From contig NZ_MUZA01000057.1 of the NCBI RefSeq assembly GCF_021442385.1, positions 1-41,220 of the forward strand: a stretch of 41,220 bases of DNA. The letters are read 5' to 3'. This stretch comes from Micromonospora sp. MH99. Its GTDB lineage: Bacteria > Actinomycetota > Actinomycetes > Mycobacteriales > Micromonosporaceae. Below are positions 31,706 through 39,860 of this stretch, piece after piece; the first letter of the stretch is position 1, and each line of letters opens with the position of its first letter. Position numbers and translations under genes: made by a program. The notes beneath the pieces are model-generated. The model made no database searches. It was not told the origin of the DNA and was given only the letters and a program-made list of their open reading frames with translations.

Positions 31706-31721
31706 TTAACGTTGCGGAAAC
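31706..31721 (+). promoter_or_regulatory. possible GlnR-type box
   Basis: TTAAC, six bases, GAAAC: the spacing and second half match the GTnAC-n6-GAAAC form of GlnR sites; the first half has TT for GT. It lies downstream of the promoter at 31656-31683, where a bound protein could block transcription. Confidence 0.35.
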
Positions 31722-31764
31722 CCGTGACCGGCGCGGCGGGCAGCCCATCTGGCACGATCGGGGC

Positions 31765-32820
31765 GTGTTTCCCTCCACCTCGCCCGACGCCGGCCGCGAA
31801 TCGTGGTCCGACGGTCCCCGCCCGGGTCCGGCCGCTCCGACCCGTGGCCATCCGCCCGCGCCGCGCACCGGACCGGCCGTCGCCGAAGGCGAACGCCGTG
31901 GGCGGGGTGGGCCGCGCCGGGCCCGCCGCGCCGGGGAGCCGGCCCGTCGTTCCGAGGACGAGGTCGACGAGCCGGAGGAGGAGCCGGTCGCTCCGGTCGA
32001 GGTGCACCGGCCGCTGGCCCTGACCATCGCCGGCTTCGCCGCGCTGCTCGGGGTGGGTCTGGTGCTCGGCGCGCAGACGTCCGGGCCGGGGCACCGACTG
32101 CCGTTCGCGTTCATCGTCTTCGGCGTCCAACTGCTGTTCGTGCTCGCCTGGACGATGGCCATGCGTCCACCCGCGCTGCTGCTGGTCGGCGGGATCAGCG
32201 CCGCGGTCGCCGCGGCCGCCGACATCGCCGCCGTCCAGAGTGACGTCGCCGGTCTGGCGCCACTGGGCTACCTGGCCGTCGGTGGCTTCCTCGCCGCCGT
32301 GCTCGGCCAGCTGGTCCGCCGCGTCGACCGGGTCCGGGTCACCGACTCTCTCGGCGCCACCCTGCTCATCGTGGTCGGGGTCGTGGCCTTCGGCACCCTC
32401 ATCGTGCTCAGCCGCATCCCGGCCGGCACCCAGGCGATCACGGTCTGCCTGACCGCGAGCGGGGTCGCGCTGACCGTCGCCCGGCTCACCGACGCGGTGC
32501 TGCCGTGGCCCCGGCTGGCCCCGCAGGTGCCCCGGGGCGCGGCAGGCGTCGTCGCCGGCGCGATGGTGGGCACGCTGGGCAGCGCGCTCCTCGGCAGCTA
32601 TCTGGTGACCCCCTTCACGCCGACCCGGGCCGCGGTGATCGGCCTGGTCGCGGCCGTCACCGCAGTCCTCTCCGATCTCGCCGTGGGGTACGCGGAGGCG
32701 GGCCGCCTGATGGCCGGCGAACCGCCCACCATGTGGGTCGCCCGGCACATGCAGGGTCCGCTCGGCGGATTCGCCCTGGCCGCACCGGCCGCGTACGCCA
32801 TGTGCATGCTGTTCCTCTGA
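31765..32820 (+). CDS. multi-pass membrane protein of unknown function
   Basis: The 351-residue product has a Pro/Arg/Glu-rich cytoplasmic N-terminus of about 95 residues, dense in charged residues, then about eight hydrophobic segments. The C-terminal region includes GEPPTMWVARHMQGPLGGFA. I do not recognise a named family; similar proteins in Mycobacterium and Streptomyces lie beside glnR. The start is GTG 31765, in frame with MFPSTSPDAG; no Shine-Dalgarno sequence is clear, so the true start may be later within the charged region. It is transcribed away from glnR and toward the LmeA-like gene 104 bases downstream. Confidence 0.75.
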   Translation: MFPSTSPDAGRESWSDGPRPGPAAPTRGHPPAPRTGPAVAEGERRGRGGPRRARRAGEPARRSEDEVDEPEEEPVAPVEVHRPLALTIAGFAALLGVGLVLGAQTSGPGHRLPFAFIVFGVQLLFVLAWTMAMRPPALLLVGGISAAVAAAADIAAVQSDVAGLAPLGYLAVGGFLAAVLGQLVRRVDRVRVTDSLGATLLIVVGVVAFGTLIVLSRIPAGTQAITVCLTASGVALTVARLTDAVLPWPRLAPQVPRGAAGVVAGAMVGTLGSALLGSYLVTPFTPTRAAVIGLVAAVTAVLSDLAVGYAEAGRLMAGEPPTMWVARHMQGPLGGFALAAPAAYAMCMLFL

Positions 32821-32924
32821 GCCCACGGTTGAGGCCGGTGCCGGTCGGGTACCTACGGGTGCGCCGCGCTGCGGCACCGGTTCGGACTCCCGCCGATCAA
32901 CGGCGGGCGGAGACAGGAGGCGGC

Positions 32925-33713
32925 GTGGCCCAGGAGTATCCGGCTGGCGAAGCCCGGCCCCGACGGCGCGGTCGCAAGCTGCTCATCGGCCTGGTCGTCC
33001 TGCTCCTGGTGGTGGGGGGTCTGCTGGTGGTCGCCGACCGCGTGGCGGTCGGCGTGGCCGAGCGGCTCATCGCCGAGCGGGTCAGCCAGGAGGTCAGCAA
33101 GCAGGGGGCGCAGTCGGCCAAGCCCGACGTCGAGGTCGGCGGGACGCCGTTCCTCACCCAGGTGCTCAACGGGCGGTACGAGCGCATCTCCATCACTCTG
33201 CGGGACGTGCAGGCGTCGGTCGAGGGTGACGCCGTACGGCTGCCGGTGCTGGACGTGGACGCCCGCAACGTGCGTGCCTCGATCGACACGCTGCGGACCG
33301 GGCAGGGCGACATCGTCGCCGACACGGTCAACGGCACCGGCACGATCAGTTACGAGAGCCTCGCCGCGCTACTGAACCGACCCGGGCTCAAGCTCGGCGA
33401 ACTGGGCGGCAAGCTCGCCGTCACCGCCCCGGTCGACATCCTCGGTCAGAAGTTCACAGTCGCCGGCACCGCCGACGTCACCGTCGCCGAGAACGGCAAG
33501 GTGGCCCTGCGCTTCAACAACCTGGACGCCGCGGGCCTGCCGAACCTGCCGCTGGCCCGGCTGGCCCTGAACCGGTACGCCCAGGGGATCTCCATCGACG
33601 TGCCGCTGCCCGAGCTGCCGTTCCAGCTCGCGGTCCGGGAGGTCCGGCCGTTGCCCGAAGGGCTGGCGGTCACCGCCGACGCGAAGAACGTGCCGATCAA
33701 CTCCGCCGGCTGA
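32925..33713 (+). CDS. DUF2993 (LmeA-like) envelope protein
   Basis: The 262-residue protein has a basic N-terminus with RRRGRK and one membrane helix at about residues 18-38. An extracytoplasmic domain with the DUF2993 features follows: AERLIAERVSQEV, DVEVGGTPFLTQVLNGRYER, ISYESLAALLN, and the closing PLPELPFQLAVREVRPLPEG. The mycobacterial homologue LmeA affects mannan chain length of lipomannan, probably as a lipid-binding periplasmic protein. The same role here is inference. The GTG at 32925 has AGGAGG 4-5 bases upstream; the open frame extends back to 32505 only as a shadow of the gene before it. A hairpin terminator follows. Confidence 0.85.
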   Translation: MAQEYPAGEARPRRRGRKLLIGLVVLLLVVGGLLVVADRVAVGVAERLIAERVSQEVSKQGAQSAKPDVEVGGTPFLTQVLNGRYERISITLRDVQASVEGDAVRLPVLDVDARNVRASIDTLRTGQGDIVADTVNGTGTISYESLAALLNRPGLKLGELGGKLAVTAPVDILGQKFTVAGTADVTVAENGKVALRFNNLDAAGLPNLPLARLALNRYAQGISIDVPLPELPFQLAVREVRPLPEGLAVTADAKNVPINSAG

Positions 33714-33724
33714 GTCGCGCCTCA

Positions 33725-33772
33725 ATCGTCCGGGCCGCTGGGACGCGTCAGCTGCCCCGCAGCCCGGACGAT
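33725..33772 (+). terminator. hairpin terminator after the LmeA-like gene
   Basis: ATCGTCCGGGC (33725-33735) pairs perfectly with GCCCGGACGAT (33762-33772) around a 26-nt interior that can form a further small stem. It separates this gene from the sulfurtransferase operon. Confidence 0.7.
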
Positions 33773-33815
33773 CCCGGATGGTGGTCGGTCCAGTGGCAGC
33801 CCGGTCACTGGCTGG

Positions 33816-33821
33816 TAGGCT
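33816..33821 (+). promoter_or_regulatory. -10 hexamer of the leader peptide and sulfurtransferase operon, leaderless type
   Basis: TAGGCT ends 8 bases before the leader ATG at 33830. It is the only clear promoter between the terminator at 33725-33772 and the sulfurtransferase gene, so the operon mRNA probably begins with the leader peptide. Confidence 0.6.
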
Positions 33822-33829
33822 CCGTGCTC

Positions 33830-33907
33830 ATGGGGACCCACCTCACCAAACGGCGCGCGGTCGACCTGTGCCGCGTGGCCACCTGCCTGTGTCGCCCTGT
33901 CATCTGA
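33830..33907 (+). CDS. 25-residue Cys-containing leader peptide of the sulfurtransferase operon
   Basis: A short frame encodes MGTHLTKRRAVDLCR followed by VATCLCRPVI, with Cys at positions 14, 19 and 21. The K/RRxVDLxRV core followed by CLCR is the pattern of the actinobacterial leader peptides found upstream of sulfur genes. These include the leaderless polycysteine upstream frames shown in mycobacteria to respond to cysteine supply. A -10 hexamer lies 8 bases before the ATG. The stop codon lies inside the first copy of a 10-bp direct repeat, and alternative hairpins follow, so ribosome position at the Cys codons could set downstream structure. It is expected to act in cis by being translated, not as a protein. 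Confidence 0.85.
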   Translation: MGTHLTKRRAVDLCRVATCLCRPVI

Positions 33908-33966
33908 CGGCGGGGCTGTTTTCGGCCGCCTGACGGCGGCCACCGGCACGCAGGGTCCTCGACCCT
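33904..33966 (+). promoter_or_regulatory. attenuator-like alternative hairpins after the leader peptide
   Basis: CTGACGGCGG occurs at 33904-33913 and again at 33930-33939. CCGCC at 33926-33930 can pair with the first copy or, as GGCCGCC 33924-33930, with GGCGGCC 33935-33941, but not both. A second hairpin, AGGGTC-CTC-GACCCT at 33952-33966, is followed by TT. The layout suits attenuation driven by ribosome position. Confidence 0.6.
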
Positions 33967-34116
33967 TTCCGGTGATCCCACCGAACGCCCGGCAGCGGCG
34001 CCGTCGCACGAACCCGTGATCCCGTCCTTCCGCTGGGTCCCGCGCGCGGTGCGACAGTTCAACCCATCGATATTCGCGCGTTGGCTCACCATCCATCCTC
34101 ACCAGGGAGTGATTCG

Positions 34117-34965
34117 ATGAGTCGCGACACCGCACTCGTATCGGCCGAGTGGGCCGAGAAGAACCTCGACGCCCCGGGCGTCGTCTTCGTCGAGGTCGAC
34201 GAGGACACCTCGGCCTACGAGACCGGCCACATCGCCGGCGCCATCAAGATCGACTGGAAGACCGACCTCCAGGACCAGGTCCGCCGGGACTTCGTCAACA
34301 AGACCCAGTTCGAGGCGCTGCTGTCCGAGCGGGGCATCAGCAACGACGACACCGTGATCCTGTACGGCGGCAACAACAACTGGTTCGCGGCGTACGCCTA
34401 CTGGTACTTCAAGCTCTACGGCCACCGCGACGTGAAGCTGCTCGACGGCGGTCGCAAGAAGTGGGAGCTGGACGCCCGCCCGCTGGTCACCGAGACGGCG
34501 GCCCGCCCGGCGACCCAGTACGTCGCGCAGGAGCCGGACACCGCCATCCGGGCCTTCCGCGACGAGGTCGTCGCCGCGATCGGCACCAAGAACCTGGTCG
34601 ACGTGCGCAGCCCCGACGAGTTCGCCGGGCGGCTGCTCGCCCCCGCGCACCTCCCGCAGGAGCAGGCGCAGCGGGCCGGTCACATCCCGACTGCGATCAG
34701 CGTCCCGTGGTCCAAGGCGGCCAACGAGGATGGCACCTTCCGCTCCGACGACGAGCTGCGCAAGATTTACGGCGACGCGGGGCTGGACGACAGCAAGGAG
34801 ACCATCGCGTACTGCCGGATCGGCGAGCGTTCCTCGCACACCTGGTTCGTGCTGCAGGAGCTGCTCGGTCACCGCAACGTGAAGAACTACGACGGTTCGT
34901 GGACCGAGTACGGCTCGCTCGTCGGCGTGCCTGTCGCGCTCGGCGACGAGCCCGGGGAGGCCTGA
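34117..34965 (+). CDS. thiosulfate / 3-mercaptopyruvate sulfurtransferase (two rhodanese domains)
   Basis: The 282-residue protein has an inactive N-terminal rhodanese domain (about 5-130; VEVDEDTSAYETGHIAGAIK, YGGNNNWFAAY) and an active C-terminal one (about 145-275; VDVRSPDEFAGR). The catalytic loop is YCRIGERSSHTW with C233. This is the CysA2/CysA3 (SseA-like) type of mycobacteria, which moves sulfane sulfur from thiosulfate to cyanide or thiols. ATG 34117 is preceded by GGGAGTGAT. The sseC homologue starts 6 bases after its stop, so they form an operon. Control by the Cys leader peptide upstream is inferred from position. About 209 bases of leader RNA lie between the leader peptide and this gene. 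Confidence 0.93.
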   Translation: MSRDTALVSAEWAEKNLDAPGVVFVEVDEDTSAYETGHIAGAIKIDWKTDLQDQVRRDFVNKTQFEALLSERGISNDDTVILYGGNNNWFAAYAYWYFKLYGHRDVKLLDGGRKKWELDARPLVTETAARPATQYVAQEPDTAIRAFRDEVVAAIGTKNLVDVRSPDEFAGRLLAPAHLPQEQAQRAGHIPTAISVPWSKAANEDGTFRSDDELRKIYGDAGLDDSKETIAYCRIGERSSHTWFVLQELLGHRNVKNYDGSWTEYGSLVGVPVALGDEPGEA

Positions 34966-34971
34966 TCCGCC

Positions 34972-35292
34972 ATGACTGCTCCCACCGCCGCGGGTTGCGC
35001 CGCACCCGACCAGGCCGCGCCGCTGCCGGCCAGCCTGGACCTGGAGAAGGAAACCGTCATCACCGGCGTCGTCCGCTCGTCGGCGGACGAGGCCGTGCCG
35101 GGCGCGTACGTCCGGCTGCTCGACTCGACAGGTGAGTTCACCGCCGAGGTTGTCACCTCGGCGGCCGGCCAGTTCCGGTTCTTCGCCGCGCCCGGTTCCT
35201 GGACGCTGCGGGCGCTGTCCCGGCACGGCAACGGCGACGCCGCCGTCACCGCCGGCCGGGGCATCAACGAGGTCGCCGTCACCGTCGCCTGA
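34972..35292 (+). CDS. sseC: DUF1416 protein, SseC homologue
   Basis: The 106-residue protein matches DUF1416: MTAPTAAGCAAPDQAAPLPA at the start, then EKETVITGVVRSSADEAVPG, AYVRLLDSTGEFTAEVVTSA, GQFRFFAAPGSWTLRAL and a C-terminal INEVAVTV. It looks like a small transthyretin/CarboxypepD_reg-like beta-sandwich. In M. tuberculosis the homologues (SseC1, SseC2) are encoded next to CysA2/CysA3 and are linked to sulfur metabolism, but the reaction is not known. A conserved Cys at position 9 is visible near the N-terminus. It lies 6 bases after the sulfurtransferase stop and ends 14 bases before a strong terminator. Confidence 0.9.
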   Translation: MTAPTAAGCAAPDQAAPLPASLDLEKETVITGVVRSSADEAVPGAYVRLLDSTGEFTAEVVTSAAGQFRFFAAPGSWTLRALSRHGNGDAAVTAGRGINEVAVTVA

Positions 35293-35306
35293 CCCATCGC
35301 TCTGAT

Positions 35307-35349
35307 CGACCGGGGCCGGTCACCCTCTGCGGGTGACCGGCCCCGGTCG
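35307..35349. terminator. perfect 19-bp hairpin terminator after sseC
   Basis: CGACCGGGGCCGGTCACCC (35307-35325) pairs perfectly with 35331-35349 around TCTGC. No T run. It also lies 55 bases past the stop of the convergent protease gene and may serve both. Confidence 0.85.
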
Positions 35350-35404
35350 TCGTCGCGCGGGTGGCCGGCGGCCGACAGGTCGCCGGCCATCCACGCGTGT
35401 CGGG

Positions 35405-38400
35405 TCAGAGGCCGGTGGCCCTCGTGCAGGACGAGACCGGATCGAGGGTGAAGTCGAGTGTGTCGACGATGCCCGCCTCGATCCGCGTGCGCTGCGTCTG
35501 CGGCACCCAGGCGTCCTTGGCGACGATCACGTCGTAGCGGCCCTTCGGCAGCCACCACACGTACCGGCCCTGGGCGTTCGCGGTCAGGGTGTAGCCGGTA
35601 GTCGTCCCCACCCGGTTCACCCGGACCGTCGCCGCGACCCCGACGGTGTCCCCGGCGCAGGTGACCCCGGTGACGGTGCCCTGGATCCTGCCCCAGCTGG
35701 CCGGCGGCGACACGTTCATCCGCACCGGCACCGCGGAGACGCGGTACGGCGTGTCGGATGCGACGCCCAGCTCGCCGGAGTAGGTGCCCGGCTGGTCCAC
35801 GCCGGCCGCGACAGTGGCGTTCATGGTGACGGTGACCGTTCGGGAGGCGCCCGCGGCCAGCGTGAAGGTGCCCGGTGTCGTGGCGAGCCAGGGGAGGTCC
35901 GCCTCCCCGTCGCACAGCTCCAGGCCGCTCAGCCGCTCACTCTCGGCGGAGCCCACGAAGGACGACGGCGAACCACCGATCTTGTACGCGCCGCAGGCGG
36001 CGGCGCCCCGGTACCTGCCGAACTGGACGTTGGGCAGGTCGCGCCAACCTCCGGCCACCGGGTCGTACGCGATGGTCCGGTTGGTCACCGTTGTCGACGC
36101 GGCCGTGACCCCGCCGGCCAGGACCAGGAGGTCCCCGGCCGCCGTGTACTGGGAACCCCAGAGGTCCAGCGGCAGGTTCGGCAGTGGGCGCCACGCGTCC
36201 GCCGCCGGGTCGTAGCGGTAGGCGTCGGTGTACTCGGTGCCGCCGGTGCCGCCGGCGCAGTAGATCGCGCTGCCGATCCCGCCGCAGGAGAGCCAGGAGA
36301 CCCGATGCGGGTAGGACGCGCCGGTGTGGAACACGCCGGTCGCCGGGTCGAAGACGACGAGCCGGTCCGAGTCGGTGCAGTCGTTGTCCAGGCAGCCCCC
36401 GACCAGGTAGACCTTTCCACCGGTCACCGCGCCGCCGGCAGCCGCCGCCGGGAACGGGTTGGTCGCTCCGGCCACCGTGCTCCACCGTTCCGTGGCGGGG
36501 TCGAACACGTCCACCGAGGCGACCGTGTTGTCGTCGACTCCCCAGCCACCGAGGACGTACACCTTGCCGCCGACGGCCGCCGCGACCGGCTTGGCCCGGG
36601 CGGTCGGCAGGTCGGGCAGCGCGGCCCAGGCGTCCGTGTCGGGTTCGTAGCGCCACGCCTTGCCTTCCAGGCCGCTGCCGCCGCCACCGCCGACGGAGTA
36701 GACCTTCCCGTCGAGGGTGGCCGCCGCGTTGTCGTAGACGCCGGCGGGCAGGTCGGCGATACCGGTCCACCCGTCCTGCGCCCGTGGCGCGGCCTCGGTT
36801 CCGGTCTCCGCCCCGCCGTACGCGGTACCCGTGCGGGCCTTGCTGATCCCCTTCATCCGCTGCTCCCGCAGCGGCGCACCGGCCCTGGACAGCAGGTCGA
36901 ACCGTCCGCCGCGCTCCACCAGGTTGACGGCAGCCGGCGCGCTTCCGGTGTTGCGTACCGTCAGCTTGGTGGTCCGGGTGCTGGCGTACGACTGGTACGA
37001 CTGGACGTTCGTGGGGGTGACGGTGAGTCTGCCGGCGGCCAGCGCGACGTCCAGCCGTCGGACCTCGTCGGCAGTCACCGTCGCCGTCTGCGTGGCCGCC
37101 TGGTACGGCGCGCGGCTGGCCGTGAACCGGTGCGCCCCGGTCAGCCCGGAGAAGAGCCGGTAGAAGCCGTCCGGCAGGGCCGGGTCGTCAGGTGTCGACG
37201 CCGACGTGCCACGGTCCGCCGGTCGGTCGGCGCTCACCACCGTGACCCCGTTGAGCGGCGTGCCGGTGTTGCGGTCGGTGGTCACGCCGAGCACCAGGCC
37301 GCCGGCTGCCGGCACGCAGTCGCGGTTGACCAGCTGCACGTCGTCCACCTGCCACCACCACGCGAAGGTGCCGTGGAAGCGGAACCGGACCTGCACGGCG
37401 GACGCCCCGGCAGCCGGATCCAGGGGCACCTCCTCGAGCAGCGGTCCACGTCGGCTGCTGGTCTGGTGCCAGACCGTGGTCCAGGTGGCGCCGCCGTCGG
37501 TGGAGACGTCCACGTCGGCGGCATCGGTCACGCCGACCGCCCGCCAGTCGCTGTGGAACCGCAGCACCGGCGCGGGTGTGGAGCGCAGGTCGACGGTCGG
37601 GGTCACCAGGTCGGTGTCCTGGGTCCTACCGGAGCCGAGACGGTCGCTGTCGGCGATGGCGAAGGCGCCGCTGCCGCCGGTGAGGTTGCCCCGCCCACCG
37701 GCGTCGTCGAAGGTCCAGCCGCCGTCCCCGGTGCGGTCGCGGACCGACCACCCGTCCGGCGCGGCGGCGCCGTCGAAGCTCTCGGCCAGGAGCGGCGTGC
37801 CGAAGCTGCCGGTGTAACCGGCCGCCGTGCAGGCGGTCTCGACAGGTACGGCGATGTCGGCCGGAACCGGCCCGTCGCCGGTGGCCACGTCCCGGGTGAT
37901 CGTGCGGTAGCCGGGGTAGCGGGCGGTGACGGTGAGCCGGTACGTGGTGTCGCCCGGCACGGTGAACGAGTACCGCCCGGTGGCCGGGTCGGTGAACACC
38001 GGTCCGCCGGGACGGCCGGTGACCTCGATCCGGGCGTAGAGCGGCCAGCCGTGCCCGGAGCCGTCGGTGACCCGGCCGCTCACGGTGACCGACGGGTTCG
38101 CCGTCAGGGCGAAGTCCTCGGTGACCGTGCCGCCCTCGGTGACGGTGACGGTGGCCGTCCGCGCGGCGTACCCGTAGGCGCTGACGGTGACAGTGGCCTC
38201 GCCGGCCGGCACAGTGAGCGCGTACCGGCCGTCCGCGCCGGTGGTGGCGCTGCGGGTGCCGTCGCTGACTGTCGCGCCGGCGATCGGCTCGCCGTCAGCG
38301 GCGGCGGTGACCGTGCCGGTGATCCGCCCGACGGCGCCGCGCGGGGCGTCCCGCACCGCCGCGTACGCGTCCAGCCGGCCCTCGCCGAAGACGTTGTTGT

Positions 38401-39790
38401 CGGCGGCGGTGCCTCCGCAGGCGGTGGCGTCGACGTCGCGGGCGGTCCGGTCCAGCAGCTCCTCGGTGGCGGTGACGTCACCCTTCAGGCTCGGCGCCGC
38501 CGACCAGAGCAGCGCGACGGTGCCGGAGACGTGCGGCGCGGCCATCGAGGTGCCGTCGAAGGCGGCGTAGGAGTCGCCCGGAACGCTGGAGCGCACGTTG
38601 CTGCCCGGGGCGGCGACGTTCGGCTTGTACGACCCCGCGTCGGTGCCGCCGCCCCGCCCGGAGAAGTCGGAGATCGCGTCGTGCACGTCGTACGAGCCGA
38701 CCGCGTACGCGTTGGCGTTGTCTCCGGGTGAGCCGGCGCTGCCGCAGGCCGGGCCGTCGTTGCCCGCCGCGAAGACGCCGAAGATGCCGGCCGCCCGCCA
38801 GGCCGCGATGGTCTGCTGGAACCACGGATCACCGCCGGCGCCGCCCCAGGAGTTGTTGACCACGTCGGGGCGCAGGTCGGGGCGGGGGTTCTGGCCGTTC
38901 AGGTCGGTCGGGGCCAGCACCCACTGGCCGGCCGCGAGCAACGACGAGTCGGTGCAGGAGTCGGTCTCGCAGCCCTTCGCGGTGATCCACTTCGCGCCGG
39001 GTGCGACGCCGATCTGGTTGCCGGCGCGGTCGTCGCCGACCATCGTGCCCATGGTGTGCGTGCCGTGGCCGTTGTTGTCGCAGGGCGCGGCGCTCGGGCA
39101 CACGCCCGCCGGGTCGTACCAGTTGTGGTTGTGGTCGAACGCGCCACCGCCGAGGTTGCCGCGGTACGCCCCGACCAGCGCCGGGTGGTCGTACTGGACG
39201 CCGCTGTCGATGTTGGCGACCACCAGGCCCTCGCCACGGTCGGCGAACTCGCTCCACACCTGCGGGGCGTTGATGTTGGTGAGTCCCCACTCGGCGCCGT
39301 TGGCGCTGACGCGACCGCCGGTGACCGGTTTCGGCCGGAGCAGGGGATAGCTGCGGCTGGGCTCGATCCGGGCCACCTCGGGTCGCTTGGCGATCTGGTC
39401 GAGCAGCGCCCGGTCACCTGTCACGCGCACGGCGTTGGCGATCCAGTACGTGGTGTACGGCGCCTTGCGGGTGGTGAGCAGCGAGCGCAGACCCTTCTGG
39501 GTGCGCCTGGCGGTCGTCGTGAGCAGCCGGCGCACCTCGCGCGCCCGATCGTCCGCGTCGCGCAGCTTCGCCGTCCGGCTCAGCGGCGCGGTGTCCCGCA
39601 GGTAGACCAGGAAGCTCGCGCTGCCCGACGTGCCGAGCTGGCCGAGCAGGCGCTGGTCCACGTGGGCCGGTGTCGGCCGGGGCGCGGGTCGGGCGGCCAC
39701 CGCGGGCTGGGCGGTGAGGGCCAGCAGGGCCGCGCAGCACGCGACGGCCGTCCGCCAGAGAGCGGACCTCAGGGTTGATGGTCGGAGCAC
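35405..39790 (-). CDS. secreted S8 (subtilisin) protease with carboxypeptidase-regulatory-like and Kelch domains
   Basis: The 1461-residue precursor has a Sec signal peptide (residues 1-32, ending QPAVAA) and an I9-like propeptide (about 45-145). The subtilase domain (about 165-480) has D195 in VVANIDSGVQ, H242 in NNGHGTHTMG, N344 in FAAGNDGP and S415 in FDGTSMAAPH. Then come regulatory-like beta domains at 487-562 and 566-650, a lectin/MAM-like jelly-roll segment at 660-825 (SFDGAAAPDGWSV, WWWQVDDVQLV) and another regulatory-like domain at 830-920. An Ig-like strand region at 935-965 is followed by Kelch repeats at about 1005-1290 and the rest of the Ig-like region at 1298-1362. A last regulatory-like domain lies at 1367-1452. 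Secreted protein digestion is likely. GTG 39790 follows GGGGAGGAACA; the ATG at 39847 is less suitable. Confidence 0.93.
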   Translation of the reverse strand: MLRPSTLRSALWRTAVACCAALLALTAQPAVAARPAPRPTPAHVDQRLLGQLGTSGSASFLVYLRDTAPLSRTAKLRDADDRAREVRRLLTTTARRTQKGLRSLLTTRKAPYTTYWIANAVRVTGDRALLDQIAKRPEVARIEPSRSYPLLRPKPVTGGRVSANGAEWGLTNINAPQVWSEFADRGEGLVVANIDSGVQYDHPALVGAYRGNLGGGAFDHNHNWYDPAGVCPSAAPCDNNGHGTHTMGTMVGDDRAGNQIGVAPGAKWITAKGCETDSCTDSSLLAAGQWVLAPTDLNGQNPRPDLRPDVVNNSWGGAGGDPWFQQTIAAWRAAGIFGVFAAGNDGPACGSAGSPGDNANAYAVGSYDVHDAISDFSGRGGGTDAGSYKPNVAAPGSNVRSSVPGDSYAAFDGTSMAAPHVSGTVALLWSAAPSLKGDVTATEELLDRTARDVDATACGGTAADNNVFGEGRLDAYAAVRDAPRGAVGRITGTVTAAADGEPIAGATVSDGTRSATTGADGRYALTVPAGEATVTVSAYGYAARTATVTVTEGGTVTEDFALTANPSVTVSGRVTDGSGHGWPLYARIEVTGRPGGPVFTDPATGRYSFTVPGDTTYRLTVTARYPGYRTITRDVATGDGPVPADIAVPVETACTAAGYTGSFGTPLLAESFDGAAAPDGWSVRDRTGDGGWTFDDAGGRGNLTGGSGAFAIADSDRLGSGRTQDTDLVTPTVDLRSTPAPVLRFHSDWRAVGVTDAADVDVSTDGGATWTTVWHQTSSRRGPLLEEVPLDPAAGASAVQVRFRFHGTFAWWWQVDDVQLVNRDCVPAAGGLVLGVTTDRNTGTPLNGVTVVSADRPADRGTSASTPDDPALPDGFYRLFSGLTGAHRFTASRAPYQAATQTATVTADEVRRLDVALAAGRLTVTPTNVQSYQSYASTRTTKLTVRNTGSAPAAVNLVERGGRFDLLSRAGAPLREQRMKGISKARTGTAYGGAETGTEAAPRAQDGWTGIADLPAGVYDNAAATLDGKVYSVGGGGGSGLEGKAWRYEPDTDAWAALPDLPTARAKPVAAAVGGKVYVLGGWGVDDNTVASVDVFDPATERWSTVAGATNPFPAAAAGGAVTGGKVYLVGGCLDNDCTDSDRLVVFDPATGVFHTGASYPHRVSWLSCGGIGSAIYCAGGTGGTEYTDAYRYDPAADAWRPLPNLPLDLWGSQYTAAGDLLVLAGGVTAASTTVTNRTIAYDPVAGGWRDLPNVQFGRYRGAAACGAYKIGGSPSSFVGSAESERLSGLELCDGEADLPWLATTPGTFTLAAGASRTVTVTMNATVAAGVDQPGTYSGELGVASDTPYRVSAVPVRMNVSPPASWGRIQGTVTGVTCAGDTVGVAATVRVNRVGTTTGYTLTANAQGRYVWWLPKGRYDVIVAKDAWVPQTQRTRIEAGIVDTLDFTLDPVSSCTRATGL

Positions 39791-39860
39791 TGTTCCTCCC
39801 CACGTTGGGTCCCGACGGGTTCGGGACGGGCGCGCACCGCCGTGCACAGTGAATAACGTC

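Noticed and set aside
30703..32877. 724-codon minus-strand frame across glnR and the membrane protein gene
   Set aside because: Spans two clear genes, a promoter region and terminator-like structure; composition is that of a shadow frame.
35333..38731. 1132-codon open frame opposite the protease gene
   Set aside because: Low-complexity Arg/Gly/Val translation opposite a gene with complete subtilase motifs; typical high-GC antisense frame.
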